Below, piece by piece: positions 12,068 through 23,336 of a DNA stretch of 64,000 bases (position 1 is the stretch's first letter; each line of letters begins with the position of its first letter). The translations under genes were made by a program, and so were the position numbers. The DNA is from Neospora caninum Liverpool. Its lineage: Eukaryota > Apicomplexa > Conoidasida > Eucoccidiorida > Sarcocystidae. The stretch is from positions 510,798 to 574,797 of the forward strand of contig NC_018390.1 in NCBI RefSeq assembly GCF_000208865.1. The letters run 5' to 3'. Below the pieces are notes generated by a model. That model was given only the letters and a program-made list of their open reading frames with translations, was not told where the DNA came from and did not search any database.

Positions 12068-12074
12068 TGCATGC
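12068..12074. promoter_or_regulatory. TRP-2-type element TGCATGC (copy 1)
   Basis: TGCATGC lies 310 bp upstream of the RPL14 ATG. A [T/C]GCATGC[G/A] consensus, called TRP-2, is reported upstream of Toxoplasma ribosomal protein genes (from memory). This copy matches the core but is followed by C. A palindromic GCATGC core is also a known ApiAP2-type site. Confidence 0.55.
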
Positions 12075-12111
12075 CACGAACACCACACACCGTGCTACCG
12101 CACGCGTTTCT

Positions 12112-12126
12112 CCGAATATAAGCCGA
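12112..12126 (-). promoter_or_regulatory. TRP-1 element of ribosomal protein promoters
   Basis: The minus strand reads TCGGCTTATATTCGG, identical to the TRP-1 motif described for Toxoplasma ribosomal protein promoters (recalled, not searched). It lies about 260 bp upstream of the RPL14 start codon, where a cis element for coordinated ribosomal protein expression would be expected. Confidence 0.8.
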
Positions 12127-12198
12127 TATCGATTTCGGAGAGGGGCCTTGTGGCACGGTTGTGTCGTAGTGACTGCGTTAGCGTCAAAATGGAGCGAA

Positions 12199-12205
12199 TG
12201 CATGC
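12199..12205. promoter_or_regulatory. TRP-2-type element TGCATGC (copy 2)
   Basis: Second TGCATGC core, about 180 bp upstream of the RPL14 ATG and ~75 bp from the TRP-1 element. It too is followed by C. Confidence 0.55.
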
Positions 12206-12383
12206 CCTTCTCCTTTTTTTCGGGGAGCAATGCGTTTTTCGCGAAAACGTACCGTAGAAAGGCCGCGCTCCGTCTCCTCGGACCTGAGAAACATTTGGGG
12301 GACACCGGTCATCCTTTTTATGGAATTTTGATTTTTTGTTGGTGTTGTCCCTTGCGGTTTTTCCTACCTTCCGCGCGACAAAC

Positions 12384-14277
12384 ATGGGGCTTTTCACCCG
12401 ATACTACCAGCCTGGAAGGCTTTGCGTCGTTCAGTATGGCCCTGACGCAGGAAAGGTGGGTTCCTACACAGTTTCCCTTGGCTTCGGGGACTTTTTACGT
12501 AGAAAACTCGACGCGCCACGGATGTTCACAAGCGCTCGCTTCACCTCACGTACTGCTTTTGTTTGTGATTCTTCTGTACGAAAGGAATTGAAGAGTACAC
12601 GACGGTTTGCGCGTTTTTCCTTGCCCGCAAAAACCGGGTGTGGGGGCCTGTGTGGCCTCTCTCGTCGACGGCTGCGCGTGCATGCTCGCAATTCTTCCAA
12701 GAAAACGAAATCTTATCTGAATGTCACGCGCAGATTTCCAGGATCTTGCGCTGTTCATCGTATTTATCGTGCGAGAATACGGCGAAATTCACCGAGGGAG
12801 TTCGTGGTCCAGAACGCGGCAAGGCCCCTGTTCCGCGCCGTCCTCACTTGAACACTAGTGGACTGAGAACGCAGGGTCTGGGAAGTGTTAACTTCGCGTC
12901 GCTTTTTACTTTTACATGCCGGGTTGACTCTTCTTCCGGCGCTGCGAGGCAGCTTCGAATGCCTCCTTAACGCAAGTGTCGTTCTGTCCTGTTTGTGTGG
13001 GAGAGGGCGGAAGGAAGTCCGTCCTTGGGGGGACTCCGTAGCCAGGCTGCTCTGTTTGGTGTACGGGGAAGAAACGAGACGCCGCTCGAGTGGCGGTAGA
13101 TGGGCGTTGGTGTTTGGGAACACAAGGAAGGCTTTCGAGGAACGGGGTGACGCGTGCAGGGCTCTTTGTGTGCTCCCCGCGTCCTTTCTCGGAAGGTGAA
13201 AATGTCTCACTTGAGTGTGTTCACGGAGCGACGGAGTCTGGTGGCGGATGCATTTCCGCTTCACACAAAACACACCACCAAAGAACGGCAGGCTGTCTGT
13301 GGCGCTTGGTGCCGTGGTCTACTTCTACCGTCGAGCACGTTCCTCTCGTTGCGCCATTTTGTTTTGCTCCCTGAGTCCTAAATGTTTTGGCTGTCTCTGC
13401 ATGTCGTGCAGCTGTGCTTCGTCGTGGACATCATCAACCAAACCCGCGTGCTCGTTGACGGCGCTGGAGTGACTGGGTAAGTCAGCGTCCGCTGCATTCA
13501 TAAGCGATGGACCTGCCGGTGGATCGGGCTCCGATATTCTCGGAGGGAGTCGCAGGAGACCGTCTTTGCGTAGATGCGAATGCTCCACGAACCGCCCTCC
13601 ACACGAAAACTGTGACTGTATTTTCGCAGCCTCCTGTCTTCACTTGATGGACGTTACTGATATCGCGTATCGGTGCTCGTGCAACGGGCCTTTTCGCGTG
13701 CTAACGATATTGTGTGATGTGTTGTCTTTTTATCGGCGTTGAAGAGTGGTGCTTTAGGCCGTCTGCGGTGTTGCTGAGAGACTCGCCTTGATTCCGTTCG
13801 GTTCGAGCGATTGGGGGAGCTGGCTCTCATTCCATTGACGTGTGTCCATCCTGTGTCACACTCCGTTTTGCATTGATTCTCAAGTCCACATTATAGTGTC
13901 TTGTATTCGTGCTACTAGCACGGCGTCGCACATTCTTATGCAGGCGTGCGTTAGCAACTTGTGTCTTCACTGGAGCGAGGTTTGCGTGTGCGCATTTCGC
14001 CATTCTCAGCGTGAAGCGTCAGTCCATGCCCGTGCGCCGCATTGCGTTGACGGACCAGTATCTGAAGATCCCCCGCAGTGTGCGCTCCGCGACGCTGAAG
14101 AAGGCCTTGGAGAAGGATGATGTGATTGCAAAATTCAACCAGTCCTCCTGGGGAAAGAAGAGACAAGTCAAGGAACAGCGTGCAAACATGACCGACTTTG
14201 ACCGCTTCAAGCTCATGGTCATCTTGAAGCAGCGGAGAAAGGTCATGCAGCAGAAGCTGAAGACTTTGAAGAAATAA
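12384..14277 (+). CDS. RPL14: 60S ribosomal protein L14 (eL14)
   Basis: Three exons: 12384-12455, 13412-13476, 14010-14277. They join in phase to 134 residues, the usual size for eL14. The N terminus GLFTRYYQPGRL...YGPDAGK and the second exon LCFVVDIINQTRVLVDG form the eL14 KOW/SH3-like barrel. The third exon has the family signature AQKADI-like helix followed by KMTDFDRFK-type residues (here NMTDFDRFKLMV) and a basic tail. The product is a structural protein of the large cytosolic ribosomal subunit. The first intron is long (956 bp) and sits directly after the barrel's first strands. Upstream TRP-1 and TRP-2 type motifs support a ribosomal protein promoter. The exon 2 donor GTAAGT and the exon 3 acceptor rebuild a Gly codon. 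Confidence 0.96.
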
Positions 14278-15832
14278 GTCTCTAGACAGAGAACAAGTTA
14301 AAGATGTTTCTGCTGTGCGTCGAGTCAAAAGAAGGAGTCGCGCAACACAGACACGGGCGACATAAGGGGATGTGGGGTAGAACGTGTTTTGCTCTCTAAC
14401 TGTTTCTTAAGGTTCCTAACTCAACCTCTCCGTTCTCCTTATCGTCTCCAAACACTTGCGTCTCACCAAACGCATCTCGCCAGGTTTCGCCGCAGAAGCT
14501 GCGCGGGGACACAAAGATCGCTCTGTGGCTAGTGCTGGTAGAGAAGAGACATAACGCAGTTCTGACGAGCGCCAGCAACCGGCCAGCTGGGACGCCGTTT
14601 GCTCAAACGCATCTCCACACAGGGTGGCTTCATCGCACACCGCCTCTCGGTTGTCGCTTGTAGATTCGCTACGCCATAGCGTCCTCGAAGTCGAAGCTTT
14701 GCGTTAGAGCACCGTCATCTACCTATCTTCATTGCTTGAAATGTAGTGGGGACACGAGATTTGGTGCCCACCTAGAATGTCTTTCCACTGCAGCAACACT
14801 TGAGCGCGGCATGTTTGTGAGAAACCTGTTTTCCGGAGTGGACCGAGAATTCAGTCTAGCGACGCGGCGATTAAAAAGCCCCCATTAAGTACCAGTTTAA
14901 CGGTGTGCACCTGGGTAGTCAACATGTGTAACTACGGGAGTTGCTCCTGGCATATCTGCAGTCGTGCTTCCAAGCGTATGTGAGCCGATAATCGCGCGGG
15001 TTTGAAAGGAAAGACCCAACAGAGGTAGTGGTACTCGATGCTGACGCAGAAATGACGACAACTGCACTAGAAAGGCACATCAGAAGAAACCTTGTTAAAA
15101 AGTCGCGATCAGGCGGTTTGCCATTCCTTGGGATCATACCCCTCGGACACAACGTGCGGCTGCAACACCACTCAAGCTGCATGGTACTGGGACGCGGCAC
15201 GTGGGGAATGTGAGTACATGTGTATATCTATGCATATGTACCTAATAGAAATGCAGTCCTCGCCACGAGCTCGGAAAAGTAGGCGAGGGCACGGGCACGC
15301 AGATGCAGTGTGTGCCACAGAATCAGATAATTGTATGTAAAAAACAGAAAACTTCGAACTGTAGTTGCGTCTTAACCCGTACCTACATGCGGTCGTAACG
15401 ACGCTGTTGCGTCTGTAGCAATTTGTAAATCTGGCCTTAATGCATCCTTCTAAATCGTTACTGTATTCTGAAAACTGAACTAGGAAGTCAAACGCATGAT
15501 ACACCCTATGCAGTTTACCGGCCAATCCCCCATCTGTAGTAGGCGACTTTTAAAAAAAATTCGGAGACGTGGAGACCGGCACGGGATAGAGTGCCTGTCT
15601 CCGCTGTGCTGGTGTGTCTTTTCCTGTCGTTTGTCCATCTCCACATGAGTCAGCAGTAGGGAAGGAACGATTTTTCTCGAAGGAAAAACCTTCTTCCTTG
15701 ACGTTTTTTCCATTGCTCCGGCATTCCGAGAACTCATGCGTCCCTGCGTGATCACAGACAGGCTTTTTCTCCCAGTGACGGAGAAGAGCTCCTGACTCGT
15801 TGGCGTTTTCGCACGCACACAAGGCGAACAAA
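14278..15832. other. Intergenic region between RPL14 and hydrolase
   Basis: About 1.55 kb, presumably the RPL14 3' UTR and the hydrolase promoter and 5' UTR. I see no open frame with family similarity and no strong repeat. Confidence 0.6.
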
Positions 15833-18434
15833 ATGCCGCAGGCAAACATCCCTGACTGGCGCTTTGCCAATGAGTGAGTTTTTTCGGGAGAATTCACGAG
15901 AAGATTCCAAATTCCCCTGATGCAATGTTCCGTGGCAGCTACTGGGTTGTCCACTTTCGCGCTCGTCCGAGGGTCAAACCACAAACATCGCTGGCGGAGG
16001 CACGGAGCAACTGCTTCACGGTTACTGCTTTCGCTTCTTTGTTCTGCTAAGTTCCAGCACTCCACCGAGCCGTATTTCTCCTCTCAGAGACATGTTCTGA
16101 CGCTTTTTTCTGTTTTATGGACCAAGTTGCGGTGTCCTCTCTCAGTGGGAGCCGTACGCGGCGCATTGAGCGGTTCGCGGCAAGCACATCCCAGCAGTAG
16201 TTTCTTCGCGTCTTTTGTTTGTTCTGCCCGTGCCTCCTCCGCGAGAAGTCGTTCCCAAAGCGTTACAAGCACGTTGCACTTCTTCTTTGCACCTGGATGC
16301 ACCGTAGAACGCAGCTGGCGATTGGACACCAGCATTTTTGCGTACAATCTCCAACACGGTGTGACCGGTACCGAGTGAACACGAGGGGGAATGAATGCGG
16401 CAAAATTCTTGATACAGTGGCCATATGAGGACATCGACGAGACTCATGGTGGATGGAAGCTAAAGAAATACGTTTTCCTTGCTTCATCCTTACCTATATG
16501 CCCCGCTACTGCTGCCACGGTTTCCTTAGTGTTGCCCAATGCACTGGGCTTTTGAGTGCGTCTTCGTTTTCTGTTGCTTTCGCAGTAAAGGCAGGTTCTC
16601 CGTAACTTCCTTCAAGGGCCACAAACTGGCCTGCAACGTCGACATAAAATACCCTGACTGCAACAAAGTCGCGATTCTCTGTCCAGGGTAAGCCGTCGCA
16701 CGGGAGGTTGGTGTGGCCAAGAAAGACGCCATCACCCGGCAGGATAAATGGGGCGATATTCTGAAATCGACGGCTCGTAGAAATGGGAAACGTGTAGCAA
16801 TTCACCGTAGCTTCCGGCGACAGATGTTCGGATATGTTTTCCGCTGAATGCCCAAATGTCTGTCATAATGGCCCTATCATCTCGGGTGTCTTAAATGCCC
16901 GTTGCTTGGAATGCTGCACAGACCTACATGTTTGGGGGGATTTCTGCAAACTGCTACTGTGTGCACCTATCAGGCTGTACGCGACCAAATGCCACGTACT
17001 TCTGACTACTATAGCCGACGGGCTACCGGTCAATTCGGTAAGTGTTTGCCCCGCAAAGACTTGCGTAAGGAGAAAACAACCCGATGTAAGGTGTCTAGTG
17101 AACCCTGATCTTTCATATCTACGTCCTGTGCAGAGACAGCCAACGAGTTAAATCTGACTGATCTCCTGGGGAAGCACAAGTGGAATCGAATCTAACAAAG
17201 CCCGAGGACCAATGAGTGCAAGGTTTACTGGGGTACAGATATGTATCCCATGATAGTCCGTTCAGCTGCTGTAGACAACAGAGTTTCAACGTCAGCTGTT
17301 GTCACGAGATTTATTCTGAGAAGCAGTTTCCACGTAGCAAAGTCAGCCGTGAAAAAATGAGAAGCCACAGATGTCACTAGGGCCAGAAAGTCGATGGTGA
17401 CACAATCCTTCTGATCAAAGTTGGGCCTTTCTGTAAGTTTAAAGAACGAAAAGCGAAGCCCTCGGGACGGCAGGCACTGGAAAGGAAGTAGGGGAAGCAA
17501 GTGTTTTTTTTATTGCAGATCCCCTGGCAGCGGGGTCCCTCTCAACGTTAAGTGTATCGTTACGGAGAATTGTTGTGTGAATCCAAACCATCAACAGAAA
17601 GATGGGTTTCCCTCGACTAGCATAGTAACGGCCTAAAGAGTGCGCACCAGGCATTTGATTCAAAAGACAGAACGCCCACTATCCCTCCTACCTGGCATGG
17701 TTGCCGTGGTTCAGATTCGTTTCGACTTCCGCGGCAATGGAGAATCTGAAGGCGATGAGGACTGGAGCTTTGGAGGCTATGTGGATGAGGCAAAGGATGA
17801 CTTGCACGCAGTTGTCGACGCATGCTCATCGTATAATCTCGAGGTCGTGTGTATAATCGGTCACTCCCGATCGGCGACGACCGTTCTTCTTCACGCTGCA
17901 ATTTTTGATGATATCCCACTAGTGGTCAGCCTTGCGGGTCGTTACGATATGCGACAAGGCCTAGAAAAACACTTTTCTTCTGAAAAATTCAAGGGGTTCT
18001 CAGTGCTGACTGCCGGTACGGGGATGGGCAAGCAAGCTGACGTTCTGTCAGCCACGCTTGAGAATGACAAAAACATTTTGAAGAAGCAAGGCGCAGAAGT
18101 CGACGAAAAAGTCGAATTCGTTTCCCCAGATGGCCGCAAACGCGTCATAACAAAAAAGTGTGTCCTCGACCGTCTCACGCTTGATCTCCGACAGTATTTC
18201 TCGCAGATCAAAAATACGAAAAAGATTCTAATCCTCCACGGCTCTGAAGATCGTACTGTGCCTTGTGAAGACGCTACACAACTGGCTAACGCCCTTCCAC
18301 AGAACAAGACCAAAGTTGTGATTATCGAAAAGGCATCCCATTCCCTCGTGGACAGTCAGGCGATCAAGACCCAGGTCGTCCAGGTCATCGAAAACTTCAT
18401 AGTCGAAAACGGCCTCAGTTGCAAGAAGGCTTAA
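15833..18434 (+). CDS. Plant-like alpha/beta hydrolase (serine esterase/lipase family)
   Basis: Four exons: 15833-15873, 16586-16687, 16974-17037, 17715-18434. All junctions are phase-consistent and give 308 residues. The order is that of the plant and bacterial family with an RFDFRGNGES signature: a first beta-strand region (residues ~15-47, ending VAILCPG where relatives have a catalytic-pocket HG), a helix, then RFDFRGNGESEG (71-82). The nucleophile elbow is GHSRS (118-122), giving Ser120; Asp248 lies in HGSEDRTVP and His278 in a SHS context, completing a triad. A lid-like insertion of ~75 residues lies between strands 6 and 7. The elbow is GHSRSA rather than the commoner GHSKGG, and the oxyanion HG is PG. 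The exact substrate is unknown; a carboxylesterase or acyl-hydrolase role is inferred. No signal peptide or membrane helix is visible, so it is probably cytosolic. Confidence 0.85.
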
Positions 18435-20693
18435 AATTGTCGGTCTGCCTGCTTCGATCGTATCCGCACCTTTTCCTTACATACATGTAAAAGCGTATAC
18501 AAATGTATTCGCATCTTCGCATGCGCATTTGTCCTTTCGCGACAGGCGTGTGAATGGCCTGAAGGAGAGGGCGTATCACGCTTCTTTTTTTCCATAGTTG
18601 CTCTAACGATGCATTTGTGAAAGCTGTGCTGTGATGAGCCAAGTAGATTGAAGCGTTTGACGCCCGGTTTAAAAAGGACAAAATTGCACTTCGTTTTACG
18701 GTGGAATGCTCGTGTACTGGTGCACATATTCATTCTGTCGAGCTCGCCGTGCCCCAGCAGCGCCTTCACGAGTCCGTTTCTCGCAGACGCGGGTGGCTCG
18801 AGCACCCCATTTCAAGCGAGGGTCTACCAGCAACTACATGACATGCGCGCTGGCAGGGAGGAAACGAACGACAATAACCGTGTCTTTTCAAATAGACTGG
18901 TTCCGGGAACTGATTGTATCTCCGTCATATGGCGTCATACCAGCACACACGTCGGCACGGACTGCTCTGCCGTGAGGAGGCTGCTTTCTTATCTTCTCAA
19001 CTCACGTGGCCACGAATGTAGGTCATATATATATATATATATTTATATTTGTGTGTTCGTTTACTGAGGATCAGCGGGCGGAAACACGGCGAGCTTGCGT
19101 AGGCTGTGGCCCAGAGACAAAGAAAACAGCGTAGGCTACTGGACCGAGCAGGCACGCTGTCGAGCAACGGCGAGTCGCAGCGCGATCGCGGCCATCAGCA
19201 GACCACGATGCAAATCGAGCAAAATAAAGCCTATCGAACAGAGCGTCTTCCGCCGTTAGACTCAGCGTTAGCCGGAAGTGTTCCCAGACTAGAGAACCAT
19301 GCGTAGTCGGGTGTATACTGCGGTTCCACTTTTGCAGACTCGAAAAGGGACTCCACTGATGTTGACGAGATTGACACTTCCATGCATCACAACGTTGCCG
19401 CAAGTGTTCGTAACGAACGCGGGTCCGGGTTGCTGGTGGAAACGAGATTTCGTTCTTCTAGGTGAGCCATATATCCCTGGTCTCCGTTGTTTTGCATCCA
19501 GACGCGACTCGGTGTGACGCTCTGCCTAACGAGTTTGTTCCGGCACATGTTCTCAGCCTTGCTGTGTTGAAGGCTCTTCTGGTTTTCTCGCTATGATGGC
19601 TGTTGTACGTCACTGGCGAAGTCATCTGGTATCCACAGGCTACCACACACCGGAACTCACCTGGTTTTCAAAACAACACGCTGCAAAAACAACGAAATTC
19701 CACGCATACCCAGACTCGCGTCTGTTTCGTGGACGATTTCTCCTTATCCACACGCCGTTCCGATATGTAAACAAGCGCACAGAGCGTCAGAACCAACTGT
19801 CCTTTTGCCTCGTATCGCCGTGGTGCTTCCTGCCGATCGCCTTCTTGCCTTTTCGTTCCGAGGTGGGGCGGGTTCTCGCCTCAAAGCTGGCCGCCCCTCC
19901 GGCAGTGAAGCGCATGCAGTTGTGGCGTTTCACGGCTTCTCTTGGTCAGAGGAGAGTTCCCTTCACGTCCGGTGGGAGACAGCGCTCGAAAGCAATGTCT
20001 CGTCTAGAGGCTCTTCCCGAGGTACCGGAAAGCCCGCCTGCGCTGGGGCGTTCTTGGGCATCCCAGGACAAAGCATGGTAAACCTTACCCGCAGTCAAAG
20101 CTTACAAACACGGACGTGTCCGCTAGTATTTCCCAAATGCCTCCGCGGCGTGTGCTTCTTGACAGAACAGATCTCGTAGCTGGGCTGTCGCGTGTAACGG
20201 CACTTCTTCAGTAGGGAACTCCACAATCTATTCGCCTGAAGATATACATATACGTATGCAGTATATATTTATATGAACCACGGGAAATGCTCGCCCCACT
20301 TTGCCATCAGCTTGTCTCCTCGTATGCATCCAGGAACAACCCCTAGATTTGCCTGACCACCTCCACGTACTGTCTTCCTGTCTGGTCAGCCACGCTTAAA
20401 CCTCGCCAGGCTGTAACAGCGGCAGAGTCACGAGATTCGCTTAAGTTCTTGACGATCTCTGTCTAGCAGTCTGAGTCCAAGAAGGGGGTTTCCTGAGGTC
20501 CACAGAGCGTGCAGACCTCTTTCGAATCTTAATTTTAGCCGCTTCTCGCTGGTTGTGCTGGGAAGTCACCACACCGGACGGAACCTCGGCGGCGCGGAAC
20601 GCATCGATTGCGCCGGTAGATCGACTTCCTGGCAGAAAGCCTCTTAGGTTCTTTAGCAGAAGCGCTTTTACCTAAACCGCTGAGGTAGAGAAG
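18435..20693. other. Intergenic region between hydrolase and RJL GTPase
   Basis: About 2.26 kb. It has a short (TA)n tract at 19026-19046 and a TA-rich patch near 20240-20275. I considered a 162-codon open frame at 19593-20081, but it has no recognisable domain and lacks homopolymer or splice evidence. The region most likely holds UTRs and a promoter. Confidence 0.55.
19026..19046. repeat. (TA)n microsatellite
   Basis: Simple TA dinucleotide run, intergenic. Confidence 0.85.
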
Positions 20694-22205
20694 ATGCTGG
20701 CATTCGCGCCTATCACGCGCCAGCCGCAGGATCCAGTTCTTCGTTGTTCAAAGGCAGTCCGGATCGCTGTGATAGGCGATTCAGGCGTCGGCAAAACGAC
20801 TCTTTTGCAACGGTATTTAGAGGGAACAAATCTAAATTTCAGGGAAGACTTGAAGGTAAAGGATGAGCCCACACTGGGGGTCGACTACGCAAAGAAAACC
20901 GTCCGTATCAAGTGAGGAAATACCAGAGAAAATACTGCGATGACTCAGTCTGAGAACACCTTCTTCCGTATCAGCGTATTCCAAGGGAAGCCGATACCGA
21001 TCTACAAGGAGTGTATGCCTAGGTGTAAATAGAATCAAGCGTAAATACAAAGAATTCATACATGACACCGAGAGTTGTGCCCCTCGAAAACTTGTTTCAC
21101 CGCCAGTGCCTGCCTGTACTACTCTTCCCGTTCGCCGTATCCCTGGCGGCAACCAGCCGTTTGCACATCTGGAACCAAGTTAGTCAGACAATTGCTTTCC
21201 TTTTCGGGAAAACATTTCCGAGGAACGACCCCAAAATCCCGGCGATGCGATGTAAATTTGAGTTTCAACCCTGAGGCGTGCATGCTGAAAACACCAGTGT
21301 CATGCAAGGGTATACTACATTACATGTATATATATATATATATATATGATATGATATGTGTGTATAGCCATGTCCTCTTGAGTAGTTTGGTGGATTTCAC
21401 AATGCAATTTGTTTTAATGTGTGTGACCAGCCTATCGAGGTAATTGTGCGTCTTGGCCCCGCAGGAATGAAGAAATCTGTTTACACTTTTGGAATCTATC
21501 TGGCGACGCGGTCTTCGAGGATATGCGGAGAGAATTCTACAGAGAATCGGACGCAGTAGTCCTCGTCTTCGACCTCACATCTCGTGCCTCCTACGAGTGC
21601 CTTTCTGCATGGCTTGGCGTGCTTCAGCCCCTTCTCGATGATCGCCGGTTCACTCTCTTTCTTTGTGGGAATAAAGTGAGAACCGAATTTCATTTGCAAG
21701 GCCTTGACCAAACTCACACAGGAACATTATCCCCTTCCACTCTGGCGCACTTCTCCCTTCATATCCGTGTAGTCATGTATGCACATATATAAAGTGGATA
21801 CCTACACTGATGCAGATATACGCTTCCAGATGGTTTCGGTGTAACTGGTTCGACGAAGATGTGTGTGTATGCAAAGATATGTGTTCACGTCAAAGACTAA
21901 CCGTAGCCCTGTGCGCCAGACCGCAGGTGGAAGCACACATCTTCGTTCATGAGCACAGGCGGAAAACAACTGTATGGCGAGAGTTTATCTTCTTCCAGGT
22001 GTCTCCGTTTTCGGCTGCATCTGCTAGTCTTTCCGTCCGTTCTGGCTTTCAGGCGGACTCCCCGAGCCGCGCCGTGGAGGAGAGCGACGCACGCCTTTGG
22101 GCACTGAAGAACGGCCTGCCTTACTACGAGGTCTCGAGTGTCACCGGACAGAACGTCGATTCGTTGTTTGAGAATCTTATTCTCTCGTTGCCACTTCTTT
22201 CTTGA
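20694..22205 (+). CDS. RJL (DNAJC27-like) small GTPase
   Basis: Three exons: 20694-20911, 21465-21675, 22053-22205, phase-consistent, 193 residues. It is a Ras-superfamily GTPase. G1 is GDSGVGKT (28-35), and G2 has the Thr in EPTLGVDY. G3, normally DxxG, reads NLSG (83-86). G4 NKAD (142-145) is rebuilt across the exon 2/3 junction. G5 is SSV. The segments REFYRESDAVVLVFD, a central AWL, VEESDARLWA and YYEVSSVTGQNVDSLF follow the RJL/DNAJC27 pattern. No J domain follows, as is usual for protist RJLs, and there is no C-terminal Cys for prenylation. RJLs are reported mainly in flagellate-forming eukaryotes, which would fit a microgamete role; that is inference. The missing G3 Asp and the absence of a Gln61 equivalent suggest altered Mg2+ handling and little intrinsic hydrolysis. 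A divergent RAB-like GTPase is the alternative. Confidence 0.86.
21327..21347. repeat. (TA)n microsatellite in RJL intron 1
   Basis: About ten TA units inside the first intron of the RJL gene. Confidence 0.85.
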
Positions 22206-22938
22206 ACAGGAAAGCGAGGCCGGGAAAGTGCGCAGAAGCTGCGATAATCACAAATACGAGCGTGCTATGGGTGCGGTTGTCGTGCTTACTCAGAAAATGT
22301 GTTCGTTCCTCGAATACCTCGTTCGTATAATGACATGCGCACATTTAACTGTACTTTTTTTCGTACCTTTGCATATTCCGCTCGTGTGTGTCCCTTGCGA
22401 AAGTGGCGTTCTTAAACATAAAAGCATTTTTCGTGCGAAATGCGTCGACACGAGTAGTATCCGTAGATTTTTACCTACATCTATGACATGTGCACGAGTC
22501 GGGTGAAACCTCTGTCTATTTTTGACCATGGTGTAAACTGTGTGCGTTCCGGTTGTCAACGGGGAAGAGAACCTTTATGTGCTGACTTTCATCTGGAGCT
22601 TTTGTCCTTCAAGGCAGTAATCGGTTCTCGTGGGGGAAACCGGTTTTTTCGTGGAAGTGTCTATCCACTGAACAGACAGGCAACGAACGAGAACGAAAAG
22701 AAAGGCGACACACCACCGCACAAAGAAGAAACAAAAAAACAAACGTGATGAGGAAACTCGACGTGTTTCCTGTGGTGTAGGACAACGGGAGAAAAAGTTG
22801 GACCGAGAAAAAAGTGTCCCTGCACTGAGAAGCCACCGCAGAACGAGGCCTCAGGCGCTCTTGACCAACGTTTTGCTTGCAATGCAGAAGTGAAGAAGAG
22901 GAGCTTCCGCCCCTCTTTCCTTATGAGTATCCAAGTAT

Positions 22939-22993
22939 ACATATATATATATATATATATCTACAGGTATATATGCATATATATATATATATG
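22939..22993. repeat. TA/CATA-rich microsatellite
   Basis: Two TA runs separated by a short spacer, at about 22939-22960 and 22976-22992. They are intergenic. Confidence 0.8.
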
Positions 22994-23162
22994 CATACAT
23001 ATGTATATGCACATACACGTCTGCATGCGTGTATATGGCAGCTGCATGCTTTTCCAAGAAATATCATTTGCCTTCCGTGCGTGTACAGAAAGATGCCAAA
23101 AGCGAAGGTTGCTTCGTGGCCCCCCTACGAATAACGAGAAACCTGTACATACCCACGCTCAG

Positions 23163-23164
<2 letters not shown>

Positions 23165-23194
<30 letters not shown>
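23165..23194. repeat. (TA)n microsatellite
   Basis: About 14 TA units near the predicted 3' end of the RAP-like gene. Confidence 0.85.
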
Positions 23195-23197
<3 letters not shown>

Positions 23198-23336
23198 GAC
23201 ACAGAGATATATTTGCGCTGCTCCACCTGTACTCTTGTATATAGTCATATAGGTATTTGCGACTACGATAGGTATGGAGAGACGCCTGGCCAGAGGTAGA
23301 TGTGTACTTGCACGCCGAAGCAAACCGTTGTTTGCG

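Larger units (their letters stand above)
11524..12383. promoter_or_regulatory. Divergent intergenic promoter region, aquaporin/RPL14
   Basis: About 860 bp between the aquaporin start (minus strand) and the RPL14 start (plus strand), with no convincing gene. It must contain the promoters of both genes. Three ribosomal-protein-type elements sit 180-320 bp upstream of the RPL14 ATG and are listed separately. Confidence 0.65.
22206..23336. other. Intergenic region between convergent RJL and RAP-like genes
   Basis: About 1.1 kb between two stop codons, presumably both 3' UTRs. Its central half is dominated by TA-rich microsatellites. No coding pattern is visible. Confidence 0.6.

Noticed and set aside
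19593..20081. 162-codon plus-strand frame between hydrolase and RJL genes
   Set aside because: No recognisable motif, and neither neighbouring gene needs it for completion.
22939..23194. Transposon or retroelement
   Set aside because: Only simple TA repeats are present; there are no terminal repeats and no reverse transcriptase or transposase coding pattern anywhere in the window.
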